Assembly: GCA_963082975.1 (NCBI GenBank)
Contig: OY720350.1
Span: 24,337,875 to 24,401,874 of the forward strand
Length of the DNA stretch: 64,000 nucleotides
Source: Labia minor
Taxonomy: Eukaryota > Arthropoda > Insecta > Dermaptera > Spongiphoridae
Reading direction: 5' to 3'
This document shows, in pieces, positions 1-11,866 of this stretch. The notes under the pieces are model-generated. The model made no database searches. It saw nothing but the letters and a program-made list of their open reading frames with translations, and had not been told where the DNA came from. Position numbers and translations under genes: made by a program. How positions within the stretch are numbered: the stretch's first letter is position 1; each line of letters opens with the position of its first letter.

Positions 1-351
1 GAAAAGCCTTTTGAATGTAATTATTGTAAAAAGAAATTTAATCAGAAATCAACTTTAAATACTCATTTACTAATTCATACAGGTGAAAAGCCTTTTGAAT
101 GTAATTATTGTAAAAAGAAATTTAATCAGAAATCAACTTTAAATATTCATTTACTAATTCATACAGGTGAAAAGCCTTTTGAATGTAATTATTGTAAAAA
201 GAAATTTAATAAGAAATCTATTTTAGATAGACATTTATTAATTCATACAGGAGAAAAACCTTTTGAATGTAATTATTGCAACAAGAAATTTAATATGAAA
301 TCAACTTTAAAAACACATTTATTCATTCATACAAATGAAAAAAAGAATTGA
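1..351 (+). CDS. C2H2 zinc-finger protein, 3' end only
   Basis: The frame is open from the first base and ends at TGA 349-351. It encodes four tandem 28-residue C2H2 fingers (about 1-84, 85-168, 169-252, 253-336), each CX2CX12HX3H with the TGEKPFEC linker, then a short tail ending in Lys-Lys-Asn. The helix contact positions vary little (QKST, KKSI, MKST), and the first two fingers are nearly identical at DNA level, which suggests recent finger duplication. Such proteins bind DNA in the nucleus; the target is unknown. The fingers match the family found at 33740-60204, so this is probably another member of the cluster. The 5' part, including the first exon, lies outside the window. Whether the gene is intact cannot be judged. 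Confidence 0.8.
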   Translation, partial: EKPFECNYCKKKFNQKSTLNTHLLIHTGEKPFECNYCKKKFNQKSTLNIHLLIHTGEKPFECNYCKKKFNKKSILDRHLLIHTGEKPFECNYCNKKFNMKSTLKTHLFIHTNEKKN

Positions 352-399
352 AAAAGAGCTTAATAATTTTGTCTAAAAATTATTTCTGATTCTTTCTTT

Positions 400-1050
400 G
401 ATTATAATTATTGGTATTCCAACCGGACGTTTCCTAATCGGTCTCCCCACCAATATATTTTTCGCCATTCTTCTCTCCAATTCTTTCCACGTGCCCTGAT
501 AATCGCACACTTCTCGATTTTATAACCCTATGTCTAAAGTTGAATAGAGGTCATGCAATTCCTCAATATTCAATTTCCGCCATTCCCCGGTCTCCTCATC
601 TTTCTTCGGTCCATAAATAAAGAATCCTATACTTAAATACTCTAAATCTAATCTCATATATCAGAATCATAGACCATGCCTTACACCCATATAATACAAC
701 TGGCAAAATAATTAAATGTTTTAAAATAATAAATAAATTTAATTTAATTTTTTAATAAATGTTTTTTATATTTTAATTTTTATCCACTTTGATAATAATT
801 TTGACGAGATAAGCACCTTTACTGCATGATAACAGGCTTTACCCGATTTCAACCTCGATTTAAATTCTTCTCTAATATTATTATCCTTCGTGATTACAGA
901 ACCTAAGTAGTTAAACTCTTCAAATTCTAAATTTTGTAATTAAGACTTTGTGTGTTAATACTATTCCTCTCTGTTACAAATATTTTGTCTTATCAATATT
1001 AGTTTCGGAATCTCCTATTATATTAAAGTCGTCTAACGTAATAATTTATA
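400..1050 (-). mobile_element. LINE 3' fragment, copy 1 (APE-type non-LTR retrotransposon)
   Basis: Read on the minus strand this is a decayed copy of the same LINE seen at 50000-50985 and 60360-60700. The stretch near 1020-1050 corresponds to the YADD region of the reverse transcriptase. The part near 420-560 corresponds to the C-terminal region that encodes RWAG.VARM and GRPRTR in better copies. Stops and indels break it throughout. Another repeat cuts it at about 1051. Confidence 0.6.
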
Positions 1051-1051
1051 C

Positions 1052-1290
1052 TAGCTGCTCCGAGCGCCTTCGGCGCTCTTCACACCTAGACGGGGGCTCC
1101 GCCCCCTGTACCCCCGAGTGATACATAGTATTTGGTTGAAAGTCTGTATGTAAAAGGTTTTCATCCATTTTGTTTCAATAGTATAAGTAGATAAGACATG
1201 TTTTTGTTTTCTTGTAAAATATATTTTAATTTAATCAGTAAATTAATTATATATTATTATTGTATATGTTATATTTATCTAATTCTGTCT
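1052..1290 (-). repeat. Repeat R4: GC-rich double hairpin joined to a LINE 3' end
   Basis: This AT-rich block carries two GC-rich inverted repeats near its left end: GAGCGCCTTCGGCGCTC, and GGGGGCTCCGCCCCC about 20 bases on. It abuts the 3' end of LINE copy 2. The same block follows a LINE 3' end at 38195-38440 in the opposite orientation, and a copy without a LINE lies at 5825-5960. It may be a structured 3' module of the LINE or a separate element that inserted there. Confidence 0.55.
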
Positions 1291-1666
1291 CTACAGTTTT
1301 CGAAAGTTCTTAGCCGCAGCATCCACAATTCTCTAAGCGTCCCTATCCTGAGCTACAACCAAATCCTACCCTGTCCCATCTCTCCCATGTCCCTTCCTTC
1401 ATTGTCCATCCACCTTGGTCCTTGGTCTTCCATCGGATGTTTCCCAATCGGTTTCTCCCAATTTCTAGTTTCTCCAATTCCAACCACGTCCCCTTCCCAT
1501 CCTAGCCTTCTTGATTTTATAACCTTAACTACATCTGGACATTATTTCTCGTTATGCCATCTCCGCCATCCCCCTGTGACCTCATCTTCTTTTGGCCTAT
1601 AAATGCTGCGAACAATATTAATCTCACAAATACTCCAAATCTACTCTCGTCTCCCAGAGTCATCGA

Positions 1667-1846
1667 TAGGGTGACCAAACGTCCCGTCTTTAGGTGCTCT
1701 GTCCCAAAAATGTCTTCGGGACACCCTACTGTTTTTTTAATATTTAGGACATTTCGTAATTTTTTTTTCAAATTTTTTCAATTTAGTTCTAAAAAAAAGG
1801 TATACCGTTTGTCCCGGTTAGGTGTTTTCGAAATATGGTCACCCTA
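1667..1846. mobile_element. Short hAT-like MITE (TAGGGTGACC ends)
   Basis: The ends are inverted: TAGGGTGACCA at the left and TGGTCACCCTA at the right. The flanks are GTCATCGA (1659-1666) and GTCATGGA (1847-1854), an 8-bp target duplication with one mismatch, as expected for hAT. It sits inside LINE copy 2 and so is younger. A related copy lies at 22322-22592. It has no coding capacity. Confidence 0.7.
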
Positions 1847-2261
1847 GTCATGGATCAACATGAAAAATAATTGTTTTATATATTTTAATTTTGATCCTCT
1901 TTGATGAGATAAGCCCCTTTACTGCATAATAACAGGCGTTACTCAATTACAACGTCGATTTAAATTCTTCTCGAATATTATTATCTTTGGTGATTAGAGA
2001 TCTTAAGTATTTAAATATTTATACATTTTCAAATTCTACATTTTGTATGTAAGTCGTATCCGTATCATAATTCTTGAATTTTTTTGTTTAATTACATTTC
2101 GGTTGATTTTTCCCCAATTTCTCTAATCATATGTCTCCTCTTCCAGTCCAATTCATTTACCTATCAATGTTGCATAAGGAATTTAAATTTCTTAATTTGG
2201 CTAGAACACTCCATTTTTTAAAATTTTAAATAGAGAGGGAGAGAGAGAGAGGTTCTAATTA

Positions 2262-2283
2262 TATATATATATATATATATATC
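2262..2283. repeat. AT-dinucleotide microsatellite
   Basis: A run of about eleven TA units follows a GAGAGA tract at 2234-2252. Similar short AT runs occur at 5146-5168, 21605-21630, 21908-21932 and 27871-27891 and are not listed separately. Confidence 0.8.
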
Positions 2284-2710
2284 TGTTTCTATGACAGCAA
2301 AAAAGTAAACAAATTATAAACATACAAACACTCTCCTTTATATATATTTCTGGAAAATGGAACACCCGCAGCTCAGCTCAGGAGTTACCTAAGATTCTAA
2401 TTTCTTTTTTATTTTTCATCATTTGAGGTACCCTTCACCTCAGAAAAATTTGGTTACCTTACTCCTTGTAGTTTAGGCTCTGGAGTTTTTTGCGTACAGA
2501 CGGACACTAGCGTATTAAATATATAGATTTTTTTGTCCGTTTGATTTTTCTCCAATTTGCATCTTACTTTTTCTTAACTACCGTCAAGACAAATTTGAAG
2601 ATCAAAATTTGAAAAAGTTTATCTCGATCTATTGAGTCATATGCTTTACTAAAATTTGATGAAGAGAAATATTGAATTCACGTTTTTTTTTCTAATTCTG
2701 CGGCGCTAGT

Positions 2711-3716
2711 TAGTGGCGCAACTAGGATTTGATCTTGGGGGGGGGGGGGGGCGTTGACTAGCCGCTCCACCTTCCTATGGCGGGGTCCCCCCCCCCCCCC
2801 GGGCTCTCTCAAAGACATTTTTTCATTAAGATTTTTTTTTATATTAAATATTTAAAAAAGTTTTGTAAATGAAACACTGATTTTACAAAATCTGGCAAAA
2901 AATTTAATTTTGTATTTTATTTACTCGTATTCGCAGTTTTAGAAAGAAAAATTTTTTTTCCTGCTATATGTAAATCATTTTAGCTTTCCTCATTTATTTT
3001 ACATACGAATTTGACACCCCTATTTTTTTATTTTTTTTTTTTTTTTGGAAAAATCACGTGTGTGGGCCCTATATATAAATTTTTTGACCTATTTTTCCCT
3101 ACTTTCGGTCCAGGCCCGATTACCTCCTTGGGAGGTCGTGTCTCAGGCAACTGGGTGTCATGCTCACCTTGTGATTTAATTTTCTTAATCACAATTAAAA
3201 TTAATACAAAAATAAAAAATTTTGTTTTTAGTGATTTTTTCAGCCAGGGATTTTCGGTATTAGGACTTTTATGGATGTTTTCCTTTAGGGATTTTTACCC
3301 GTTTCCATTTTGAAAAAATTAGTCTTCGCTTCATAATTTTTATGAAATTAGCAATTAATGTATTCATAATAAAAAATTGAGTAATATTTTTATTAATTTT
3401 AAATTTAAATAGTCAAATTGGAAAATTTCTTATATTAAGTCTTTTGTTTTTTATGATTTAGGAGAAATAAAATAATTTTTTTATTTCTTATATTAAATTC
3501 TGTACGAAAAAATAAGCAATTTTTATTTTTGTTAAAATTTTTTTAAAATAAAATAACTTGCTTATTATACACTAAGTTATACTTTAAGAATTTTTTTTTT
3601 TCAAATAAAAAGGATTATTTTTCTTTTCTATTTGTAATATAGTACATAATATACGGCAATTATAATTTTTTTCCCTCCTGGGGGGGGGGTTAAAACCCCC
3701 CCTGGTTGCGCCACTG
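2711..3716. mobile_element. hAT-like DNA element, about 1 kb, non-coding
   Basis: The left end TAGTGGCGCAACTAGG is the inverse of the right end, which reads CCTGGTTGCGCCACTG. The flanks GCGCTAGT (2703-2710) and GCGCTAGG (3717-3724) form an 8-bp target duplication with one mismatch. Long G and C runs lie just inside both ends (2739-2752, 2787-2800, 3679-3702) and could pair. The AT-rich interior shows no transposase motif. Confidence 0.7.
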
Positions 3717-3724
3717 GCGCTAGG

Positions 3725-4009
3725 GGATTTGAAAATTATTAATCGCATCAAGCAGATTTCTCTCCATAAAAGACTCCCAACTTCTTCAATTCAAACAGAC
3801 AAAAAAGTGAAGTTAATAAAAAATGTGTAAATATTTCATATTTAATATATTTAGTGCATTTATTTATTTATTTTAATTGTATATAATCATAATTTTCATA
3901 TGCATTAATAGTTATCATTATGAAAAATTAATTATTCATATAATATTATTCATTATTAATCATTTGAAATATTTAATATATGACTGATAGTTTTTTACTA
4001 GATTAAAAA
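3725..4009. other. AT-rich sequence, nothing identified
   Basis: The first 90 bases may continue the LINE copy split by the hAT element. The rest is AT-rich and shows no coding, RNA or repeat structure I can support. Confidence 0.4.
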
Positions 4010-4322
4010 TTGTATAAAATTATATAGACTTTCAGCTTGATTGAATCGCTGAAAGTACCGGAATAAATTTTTTTAAATTTTTTAGCACGTTGACTTCCAA
4101 TTACGCGCCAGCACGTGATGTGTCATCAACAAAGATCCAAACACGCGAATTTATTTTTTTAATTTTTATTTAAAAATGAAGATAAAGGTTTTAAATTTAA
4201 TATATGTTAATTAATTAATTTAATTGAATAATAATACTACTGTAAATTTACATTTTTTAATTAATTACTTAATTAATCCAATTCAAAATTGCTAGACAGT
4301 CGAGTGGAGACACTCCAGATTT
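4010..4322 (+). repeat. Repeat R2, 5'-truncated copy (Helentron-like)
   Basis: It matches the 3' half of the R2 copy at 24014-24638: the TTTCAGCTTGATTGAATCGC stretch, the CGCGCCAGCACGTGA stretch, and the end block with a GAGTGGAGACACTC hairpin (about 4301-4314). The 5' half is missing. The orientation is plus relative to the 24 kb copy. Confidence 0.65.
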
Positions 4323-4329
4323 TTTTGGA

Positions 4330-4990
4330 AACATAATGACTTGAAACATGAAGATCTAAGAAAAAATGTATACCTATAGTGAACGAGATAATAAGTAATT
4401 TATTTTGAAAATATTTAAAAAAAAAAATATAATACATATGGTTATAATGAAAATAACTCAATTTAATATTTGTCTTATGCTTAATAATTCTACACTCTTT
4501 CATAAATCACTTTTCAAATTCCATAAACTCATATAAAATATCTGTCTAGTCTCTATGTTGTTGAACCCAAATTCTAACATGATTTCTTTCCTAAATAACA
4601 TCTAAACCTTCCTTTTCTAACCCCTTTCATTCTAATGTAGTACTAAAATGTTTCACTCATTCTTTTGTTGTTGCCAAAAAAACAATCATTGATTCAATGT
4701 CAAGTTTTTTTTATCCTTCTCTATGGATTTTTTTTTTAGTTTTCTAGTAGTGTTATTTTATTATTTTTGACACATTTTATTTAAGAAAAATTTTATTTAT
4801 ATGAATATTTGTCTTTCATGAATGATTGGCTACGGAAATGAAATCAATTCGCTTAAAGAATACAAATAAAGTTTTTTAAAAAGAATATAAACTAAGGGGA
4901 AAAACAAAATAGTCATATATGTTATTTATAACTTTTTTCCAGTTGTAAAAAGTTCTAGTTGTAAAAAATCAACGAAAAGTGAAATATGTA
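4330..4990. other. AT-rich sequence, nothing identified
   Basis: There is only low-complexity AT-rich DNA and short chance open frames here. No exon-like stretch, RNA gene or repeat end could be recognised. Confidence 0.5.
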
Positions 4991-4997
4991 CAGAATA

Positions 4998-5372
4998 CAG
5001 TGGAGCCTCGCGTTACGATTTTAATTCGTTCCGGAAGATCGTTCGTAACCCGAAACATTTTTTTATATATGAACTGTAAATGCAATTATTATATTTTTAA
5101 ATGGGAAAATAAATCATTTAAATACACACACACAACTATACAATATATATATATATATATATATATATTATTTTAGCCAACACCCTACACTTCGGTTCGG
5201 TTCTAGGAAAATTATTTTTAATTAATTAAAATTATTTAATTTTTAATTTTCCTATAAAACACAACCGAAGACTAGGGTGTGTGAAATTTTTTTCGTAAAC
5301 CGAGACTAAAGGCTCAACTCGTATTCTGAAAATAATCGTAACACGGGGCATTTGTAACCCGAGGTCGCAATG
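4998..5372. mobile_element. pogo/Tc1-like MITE
   Basis: It begins TA-CAGTGGAGCCTCGCGTTACG and ends in an imperfect inverse, CGAGGTCGCAATG-TA. The CAGT start and TA target site are typical of pogo-type MITEs. Inside there is an (AT)n run and an inverted pair around 5178-5280 (CACTTCGGTTCGG against an ACCGAAG stretch). No transposase is present. Confidence 0.55.
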
Positions 5373-5379
5373 TAGAAAT

Positions 5380-5820
5380 TTTTTTTATAAAGACATTATT
5401 AATATTTAATTTTTTTTAATGTTTACTAATGCAAATGTTTGAAACATATGTAGTATGTGTCACTACTTAATATTGTTTTCTTGTTGGTTCATATACCACA
5501 TCATCCTATTAATGTTATTTATCATAATTTAGTGAAATTACAATTTGTAAATTCTAATTGATTTGTTTGTGTTATTTATATAAATTTAAATAGATTTAAA
5601 TCAAGAAAATAATCACAAAATTTCTTAATAAAAATTTCAACTTTTTGTAAAGTAAAAAAACAAACTATTTATTAAGAAATTTCTTATATTTGATTAAATA
5701 TACCAAAAAAAAAAAAATAGAAATGAGAATTCTTTGTAATAAATATTTTATATTATAAAAATAATTTTTAAAAACAATTAATTTTATTAAAAAATTCAAC
5801 TATACAAAATCTAGGAGATT
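5380..5820. other. AT-rich sequence, nothing identified
   Basis: It is low-complexity, with several homopolymer A and T runs. No feature can be supported. Confidence 0.5.
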
Positions 5821-5824
5821 TATA

Positions 5825-5960
5825 AAATTAGCTCTCAGAGCACTTTCGCACCTGGACAGGGGGCAAAGCCCCCTGTACACCCGATATAGTAATTTGTTGA
5901 AAGTCTTTATGCGAAAGCTTTTAATTCATTTTAATTCAATCAATATATTAAAATATTCAT
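5825..5960 (-). repeat. Repeat R4, second copy
   Basis: It matches the block at 1052-1190, with an AGGGGGCAAAGCCCCCT hairpin and the TTGTTGAAAGTCTTTATGCG stretch. The first hairpin is decayed to CTCTCAGAGCACTTTCG. No LINE sequence follows it, unlike the other two copies. Confidence 0.5.
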
Positions 5961-7039
5961 ATCTACGACGGGGTTCAGTTTATATAACTCCTTTGTTGAT
6001 CGCTTTTGAGTAGCATATCTTCTTTTTTCGACTTTTAAATTGTTTATATACCATATTAATAATGACAACACGTTCTTTTATTTTATGAAAATTTTTGTGT
6101 AGATGTTCTCAGATAAATGAACATGGTTAAACCAATGTTTAATTTATATCATCATAGGACATCTTTGCTAAAAAAATATTAGGTAAAAATAAATAAAATG
6201 GGCTACCTTATAAATTTTACTACTACTTTTTAGTGATATTTACAACGAATACAAAATAACAAAATATGTCATGAAATAAATAATTCTATAAAATGAGTGT
6301 ATAAAGAAAATAGCAATTCAATATCATCAACAAAAATGCCGTTCTTTCTTTAGCCAATCGACGTTTTCTCTCATTTGAATCTTCGTTTTCACTCAAATTT
6401 GCAAAGTGCACAATTTTTCAAATTATATATTTAAATATAAAAAATATTACTTATTTTGATTTAGAAAATATTAATCAATTATGAGTAATATTCAATTTAA
6501 TTTAATTTTACTTTTATTATTAAAGAATATTAGAACTTTAAATAAAAATTTAAATATTATAAACATTTTTGTATGGAAATTTCTAGAAATATTAATTTTA
6601 TATTGAGTGTATACTTCTTAACTGAGCCACCAGAGGCGCCAGATGGAGCGTTGTTTATTTGGGTTGGGTCGATTTTCTGCCCAAACTTTAGAATGGATCA
6701 ACTTATTTGAAATTTTCAACCTTATACCTTATCCTTGTGTCATGACGGTTCTAATGATACACGAACCATTAAGATCCATGAAGCCGTTTAGAAGGAGTTT
6801 AGGATTGCGTAGTGGTTTAATTATATATAGATGTTCAATTTTATTTTATTTTATTTTTTTATTTTTTTATTTTTTTTTACATATGAAAGTCACTCACAAA
6901 GTCAAGTTCTGTACTCCTAGTCATATATTTACTTTGAATTTATTTCATTTCTTAATTTATTTTTATTTTTCATAAATTTTTATAAATTTTTATATACGAT
7001 ATCATATATAAAAATTGATTTTTTTAACATAAAAACACA
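5961..7039. other. Non-coding AT-rich sequence
   Basis: A less AT-rich patch at 6610-6820 has an open frame of about 60 codons, but no recognisable domain or clear splice sites. I do not call it a gene. The rest is low-complexity. Confidence 0.4.
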
Positions 7040-7262
7040 TATCGGAAGACACGATTTCCGCTTGAATGGTTTTCTCTCTAGTGAGACGATCTATCACTGT
7101 CAGAACTTCTTTTTGTGAATTATTAGCTTGATATAACGCCTGTTTGACTCCCCTACTTATTTCTTTTGATAAAGATAGACAGAGTTTAATGACCAGAAAT
7201 AGACAATCAGATAAGAGGAGGGGGAGGAGAAGGGGTATATTACCAAATTTAGTGATTGACAA
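7040..7262 (-). other. Exon-like open stretch, unidentified
   Basis: The minus strand is open here, and its composition is less AT-rich than its surroundings. The central part (…LSKEISRGVKQALYQ…, then a Glu/Lys-rich run ending in a Met-Cys) looks amphipathic and protein-like. I do not recognise the family. A GTTATTAATG sequence lies upstream, but no convincing acceptor and donor pair fixes the borders. It could be a single exon of an unseen gene, a decayed copy, or chance. Confidence 0.25.
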
Positions 7263-7269
7263 CCCACTT

Positions 7270-9190
7270 ACATTAATAACAACAAAATTATATAAAAGAC
7301 AAGAATGATGATCTTTCTCAAATATGATAAGCTTTATATTTTCAATTATAAAGCAAGGAATATAAATAAATTTTTATAAAATTCTTTATCCCATATTAAA
7401 ATATTATTAAAAATATTAAAATTAAATATTATTTTATTCTTACTAAAGACTTTTAAGGATTTTCTTGTACAATAATATTTAATTAAAATTAAAGTTCCAG
7501 AAGCCATTAAACAAGTCTAGATTCGCACCAAAAGAACAATGTCATTTATTAATCATGATGTAAAAAAATTATCGTATTTCTTTAACAATTATTGATCATT
7601 AATGTTGGAATCCTTGAGCATTTATGCTCACTATAAAGAATATTACGCCAAGGTGAAATTTTTAAGTATTTTTTTATTTGTTTAATCATCTTTGAATTAT
7701 ACATTTGACAATTTTACATAAAGTATGGTACAAACAAAAGAAAGAGGACATAATTTGGAAAAAATTATCATTTATTTGTATTTTTAGTTACACAATATTC
7801 AACAATTTACAAACTATAAATGCATTTATAAATGTTAATTTATCATTCATCTTCCTCAGGTTCACTATCACTTTTATACTTCTATTCACCGCTAATTTGG
7901 TGAAGTACATTTGTGATTTTCTTTTATTTCATTATAAAAGTGAATATATTAATATATTATAATTTGATAAATATATATCAGTGTATAGGTATATTAATTT
8001 CTGATTATTGTAATAGGTGTAATAAAATGTAGTCTAAACATGACAAAGAGGGGGCAAGAATAAATAAAACTATTAATTTTTTTTTTTCATTTATTATTTT
8101 TTATATTTATTGTATTTATTTATAAAGTAAGTAGGACACCCGGCTAAAATGGGAGATGAAAAAATGGCTAGAGTTGTGGACCCACAGAGATAGATAGATA
8201 AAGTGTTCTAAATTCCGAGAACAGAGTAAATTTTTAACTTAATTAGTCCTTTATTCTATCCTCCTATCCTAGAAAATATTTTTTCTACGCTTCCTGTTTG
8301 GTTAGAGATTTTAAGAAAAATTTCTCAAATATTTAATAATTTACATTAAAAGTTATAAATTATAGTGAAAAATATTTTATCTATTTAAATTGCAAAATTG
8401 ATCAAAGCATTTTTAGTCATTCACATCAAGTGTGTGTGAGTCAAGAAATTCAATAGACTTTATAATTTGATTACATATTGGAGTTTTTTCTAATTTCATT
8501 TAAATATAAATTTTAAAAAGAAAGAGAACTAAAAAAATTTTTATAAATAAAGTTTAGCTCAAAAAAATTAGAATAATTCATTAAATATGATATAAATTAT
8601 TTTTTATTCATATATTGTTTTTTTTATAAAGCTGCGGTTATAAATATTTATTAAAATTTTATAAATAAAATAAAAATATAAAATATAAAACTTATTAATA
8701 ATAATAAGAATTTGAAAATAATTAATTTTTCTTTTTGTTTTTTCAATTTTTCGTGTTCATAATTTTTTCAGTTTTCTTCATTTTTTAATTAGATATGTAT
8801 ATAAGAATTTACAATTTTTAATTCAGAAGGTGGAAAATATAATATTTACAGAAATTCTTTTTTAATTAAAGTAAATAGAATTCATTTAATTTTATTAATT
8901 TATCGTGGTTCAATTAATAATAAATAACATTCTCTAATATAATTAATTTATAAAATTCATTTGAGTTACTATATCAATTCATGTTTTAAACTAAATAAAA
9001 TCCAGTTGATTCTATCTAACATAGTGCCACCTAGTGGAGTTGTTTGTAATCTTCTGTATAAGTTTACTGCGGATAGAGGGCAGTAACAGTATTAACATTG
9101 AACTTTATAAAATATTTTCTAGATCTAAATATCCAGATTATACTTATGTAAATATAAAAATACAGCATATTTACTATCCAGATAAAATCT
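7270..9190. other. AT-rich sequence with one possible LINE tail
   Basis: It is nearly all low-complexity. A short patch at about 8125-8205 ends in GATAGATAGATA, like the 3' tails of the LINE copies at 16560-16610 and 38170-38195, and may be a decayed LINE end. Nothing else was seen. Confidence 0.35.
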
Positions 9191-9193
9191 TTT

Positions 9194-9443
9194 TCTCTCA
9201 AATCATGTATTTTATAATATATTTTCGATAATAATATTTTATTTACTTTTATCATTTTATCTTATTTACTCTTCGTTGGAAATATTACAATAAATCAATA
9301 TGAAACACCATAAAATAATGAAACTTGTATAATTTTCTCGCAAATCATGTATTTTAGAATATATTTTCGATAATTATATTTTATTTACTTATATCATTTT
9401 ATCTTATTTACTCTTCGTTGGAAATATTACAATAAAACAATAT
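9194..9443. repeat. Tandem direct duplication, unit about 141 bp
   Basis: The stretch starting CTCTCAAATCATGTATTTT near 9196 is repeated from about 9337 with only a few differences, including the TACTCTTCGTTGGAAATATT block. The offset is about 141 bp. It is non-coding. Confidence 0.75.
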
Positions 9444-9449
9444 GATCAT

Positions 9450-10540
9450 ATCTGATTATGAGTGGGGATTCATTTCGATTTACTAAGTATAAGATTGAAA
9501 ATAATTGTTAAATCTTAATGAAAATCATTGGAAATAAGAAATTTTGTTTCTTCCTCTATTTATTTATTTTATAAATATTGAATGCTTAAAAAAAAATATT
9601 TAAGAAAATATTTTCTTAAATTCTTTCAGGTTTTCAGTTGATTTTGTTGTTTCACTTACCGCTACCAAAAATAGAAAAAAATCTAGATAGAAAAAATATT
9701 TATTATATAATTATTTCTTATATACACAATTGAAATAAATCTAAATAATAAAATGAAATATTAAAATAATCAAACTACTTTGATGATTTCATATTTTTAT
9801 TTTATTTTATTTTTTTTTTTTAAATTTGTCTCATAGAAACCAAATGATAAATATTTTGATAAACAAATTATAAATGGCCTGAGGAGATCATTCCGTAATT
9901 AATTTCCACCATCCTTCCTTTTTCCCCCACACTCGTTATATTTTTAAAGAACTGGAATGTTCGAAACTAGCACCTGCAGATTTGTGGCGCCTGAAGGACG
10001 ATGGATCAAAAAGATTACCCAGAAAGTGTGGGGGAGCAAATCGCCACGACCAACCACGCTTATTGAAATATTGAATAAAGGATGCTTTTTAAAGACCCAA
10101 ACAATCATCAAAAAATTAAGAGCAATCAAAAATCTATTTTGTAACGCCCCTAATCATGACATCGTTCTTTTCTGGTAAAATACATAAAATTTCTTTTTTT
10201 TTATTTATAATAAAATAATCAACTAGTAATTAATTAATGGGTGTTCTAGCTATATTTCAATATTTCTTTTTGGTATACTCTTGATTATTTTCTATTTCAA
10301 TCGTGAGAAAATACAAGATTGGTTGAAAACAAGACGTATACGAAATCGAGTCCTTTCCTGGCCAATTTTACCACCTGCACCTGAATCTTACCAATTTCGA
10401 ATGTACACTTGATCAATTCTAACTTATTTATTTCTATCAAAAAATAAATTATATGATTCTAAGATAAACTAAAATATTTAATTGATTATTGAAATCAAAT
10501 TAAGTGTACTTGTATTATTTTTGTTATATTTATAAATAAT
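9450..10540. other. No gene identified; short GC-richer patch
   Basis: The patch at 9950-10160 is less AT-rich and open on both strands for about 60-70 codons (for example a plus frame with CRFVAPEGRWIKK), which could be a decayed element. No domain was recognised. The remainder is AT-rich without features. Confidence 0.35.
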
Positions 10541-10546
10541 AAGAGA

Positions 10547-11267
10547 CAGTGGCGTACCTAGGGAGGTGCGGTGGGTGCGGTCCGCACCGGGCGGCACTTA
10601 TCTTGGGGCGGCATTTTTTATATTTAGTTATAGTTGTAAAAAGCAACTTATTCATTTCATATTTATTTTTTTTCTTTCTTGAATAATACATGATTATTAT
10701 GATTATTATAAGTTTACTATTTGATTTCTATAAATTATGATCAACTATATGATTTCGAATGTTATTCATCGGTGTATATAAATGAATTTTAGTGTAAATT
10801 TTGAATTTTAATTCCAAGAACAGGATAATAATTTTATTTTATTGTATTCATTAAAATTCGTTGAATTCGTAAACTCATCTTTAAGATTTTGTTCGTCAAT
10901 TTTTCCTAACTAAAATTTTTTGATATCAGTTTATAAATATCATTTCTTTTGAAAAGTTTATATGATTACTTTGAAGTGATATACCAATATTTTTTTAAAT
11001 CATCGATTTTTCTTTTGAAAAGCAGGGCCGGCGGAAAAAATATAAATATAAATTTTGAGAGCATTATACACGATTTTTCTAGTATGAAGGCTAGAAGAGT
11101 AAATATTATATTAATATGTTTACGATGTGTGTAAAAAAATTTACTCTGTGTATTAATTAATATTGATTAAATAACTTAATAATTTATTTATGTGTATTAA
11201 TTTATAAAACCCACTATTTGATTGACTTATTATAAAAAGGGCGGCAAAAGTTCTAGGTACACCACTG
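10547..11267. mobile_element. hAT-like non-autonomous element with perfect 8-bp target duplication
   Basis: It starts CAGTGGCGTACCTAGG and ends CTAGGTACACCACTG, an inverted pair. It is flanked by ATAAGAGA on both sides (10539-10546 and 11268-11275), a perfect 8-bp duplication typical of hAT. GC-rich subterminal sequence (GGTGCGGTCCGCACC near 10565-10585; GGGCGGC near both ends) surrounds an AT-rich core. No transposase frame is present. Confidence 0.8.
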
Positions 11268-11269
11268 AT

Positions 11270-11826
11270 AAGAGAAAACCATTATTAATTTAAAATAAAT
11301 ATAAGTTCATTTATAATAATATAAAAAGGCTGAAGAGAAAATTTATTATATTAAATTGTGTAATTAAGTTGTAAATATTGATAGTGATCCTACAAAAAGT
11401 TGCATGAGAAATAATACTAATCAAATAATACTTATATATTTTAATATTATAATTGAATAATTAAATTTTAAAGTATTATAATTGAACTCATATTTATGAA
11501 TTAATAGCAAGGTGATTTTCAAAATTTTTCTATTTTATTTACATACGAGTATGATTGATTACATCTGTTAAAATTTAAGCAAATTCAAATGTACCAATTT
11601 TTAAATTTATATACAATTTATAATATTCATCAATAAAAAGAATTCATTAAACATAATAAATAAAAAAAGAAACCTTTAATAAATTATAAGAGAATATAAT
11701 CATTTGGATTTAAATAAATTTAAAAAAATTACCCAATTTAAAAAAGTAAAAAATTTAAAACAACTCCTTTATATTATTTCTTTAAAAAATCACTTTTTAA
11801 TTTTATATAATAATTGAGTAATTAAA

Positions 11827-11828
<2 letters not shown>
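11270..11828. other. AT-rich sequence, nothing identified
   Basis: Only low-complexity AT-rich DNA was seen between the hAT element and the poly-A tract. Confidence 0.5.

Positions 11829-11866
<38 letters not shown>

Larger units (their letters stand above)
1290..2700 (-). mobile_element. LINE fragment, copy 2, interrupted
   Basis: This decayed minus-strand LINE matches the other copies at 1290-1660 (C-terminal GRPRTR region), 1855-2070 (connection region) and about 2560-2670 (reverse transcriptase palm, the counterpart of the AYDSIDREKLF segment at 50731-50985). It is split by a 180-bp MITE at 1667-1846. A hAT-like element at 2711 interrupts its 5' side. No long open frame survives. Confidence 0.6.

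Noticed and set aside
1-351. CRISPR-like regular repeats (84-bp period)
   Set aside because: The period is 28 codons of C2H2 fingers in an open frame. The same explanation holds at 34200-34840, 39340-40100, 42066-42900, 45088-45780, 48980-49900 and 58740-60200.
1198-1847. Overlapping open frames of 80-134 codons on both strands
   Set aside because: They lie in a LINE fragment and a MITE, are rich in Pro, Ser and Phe from antisense reading, and show no domain.
2739-2800. G and C runs as quadruplex or regulatory site
   Set aside because: They are subterminal parts of a hAT-like element and may vary through homopolymer error.
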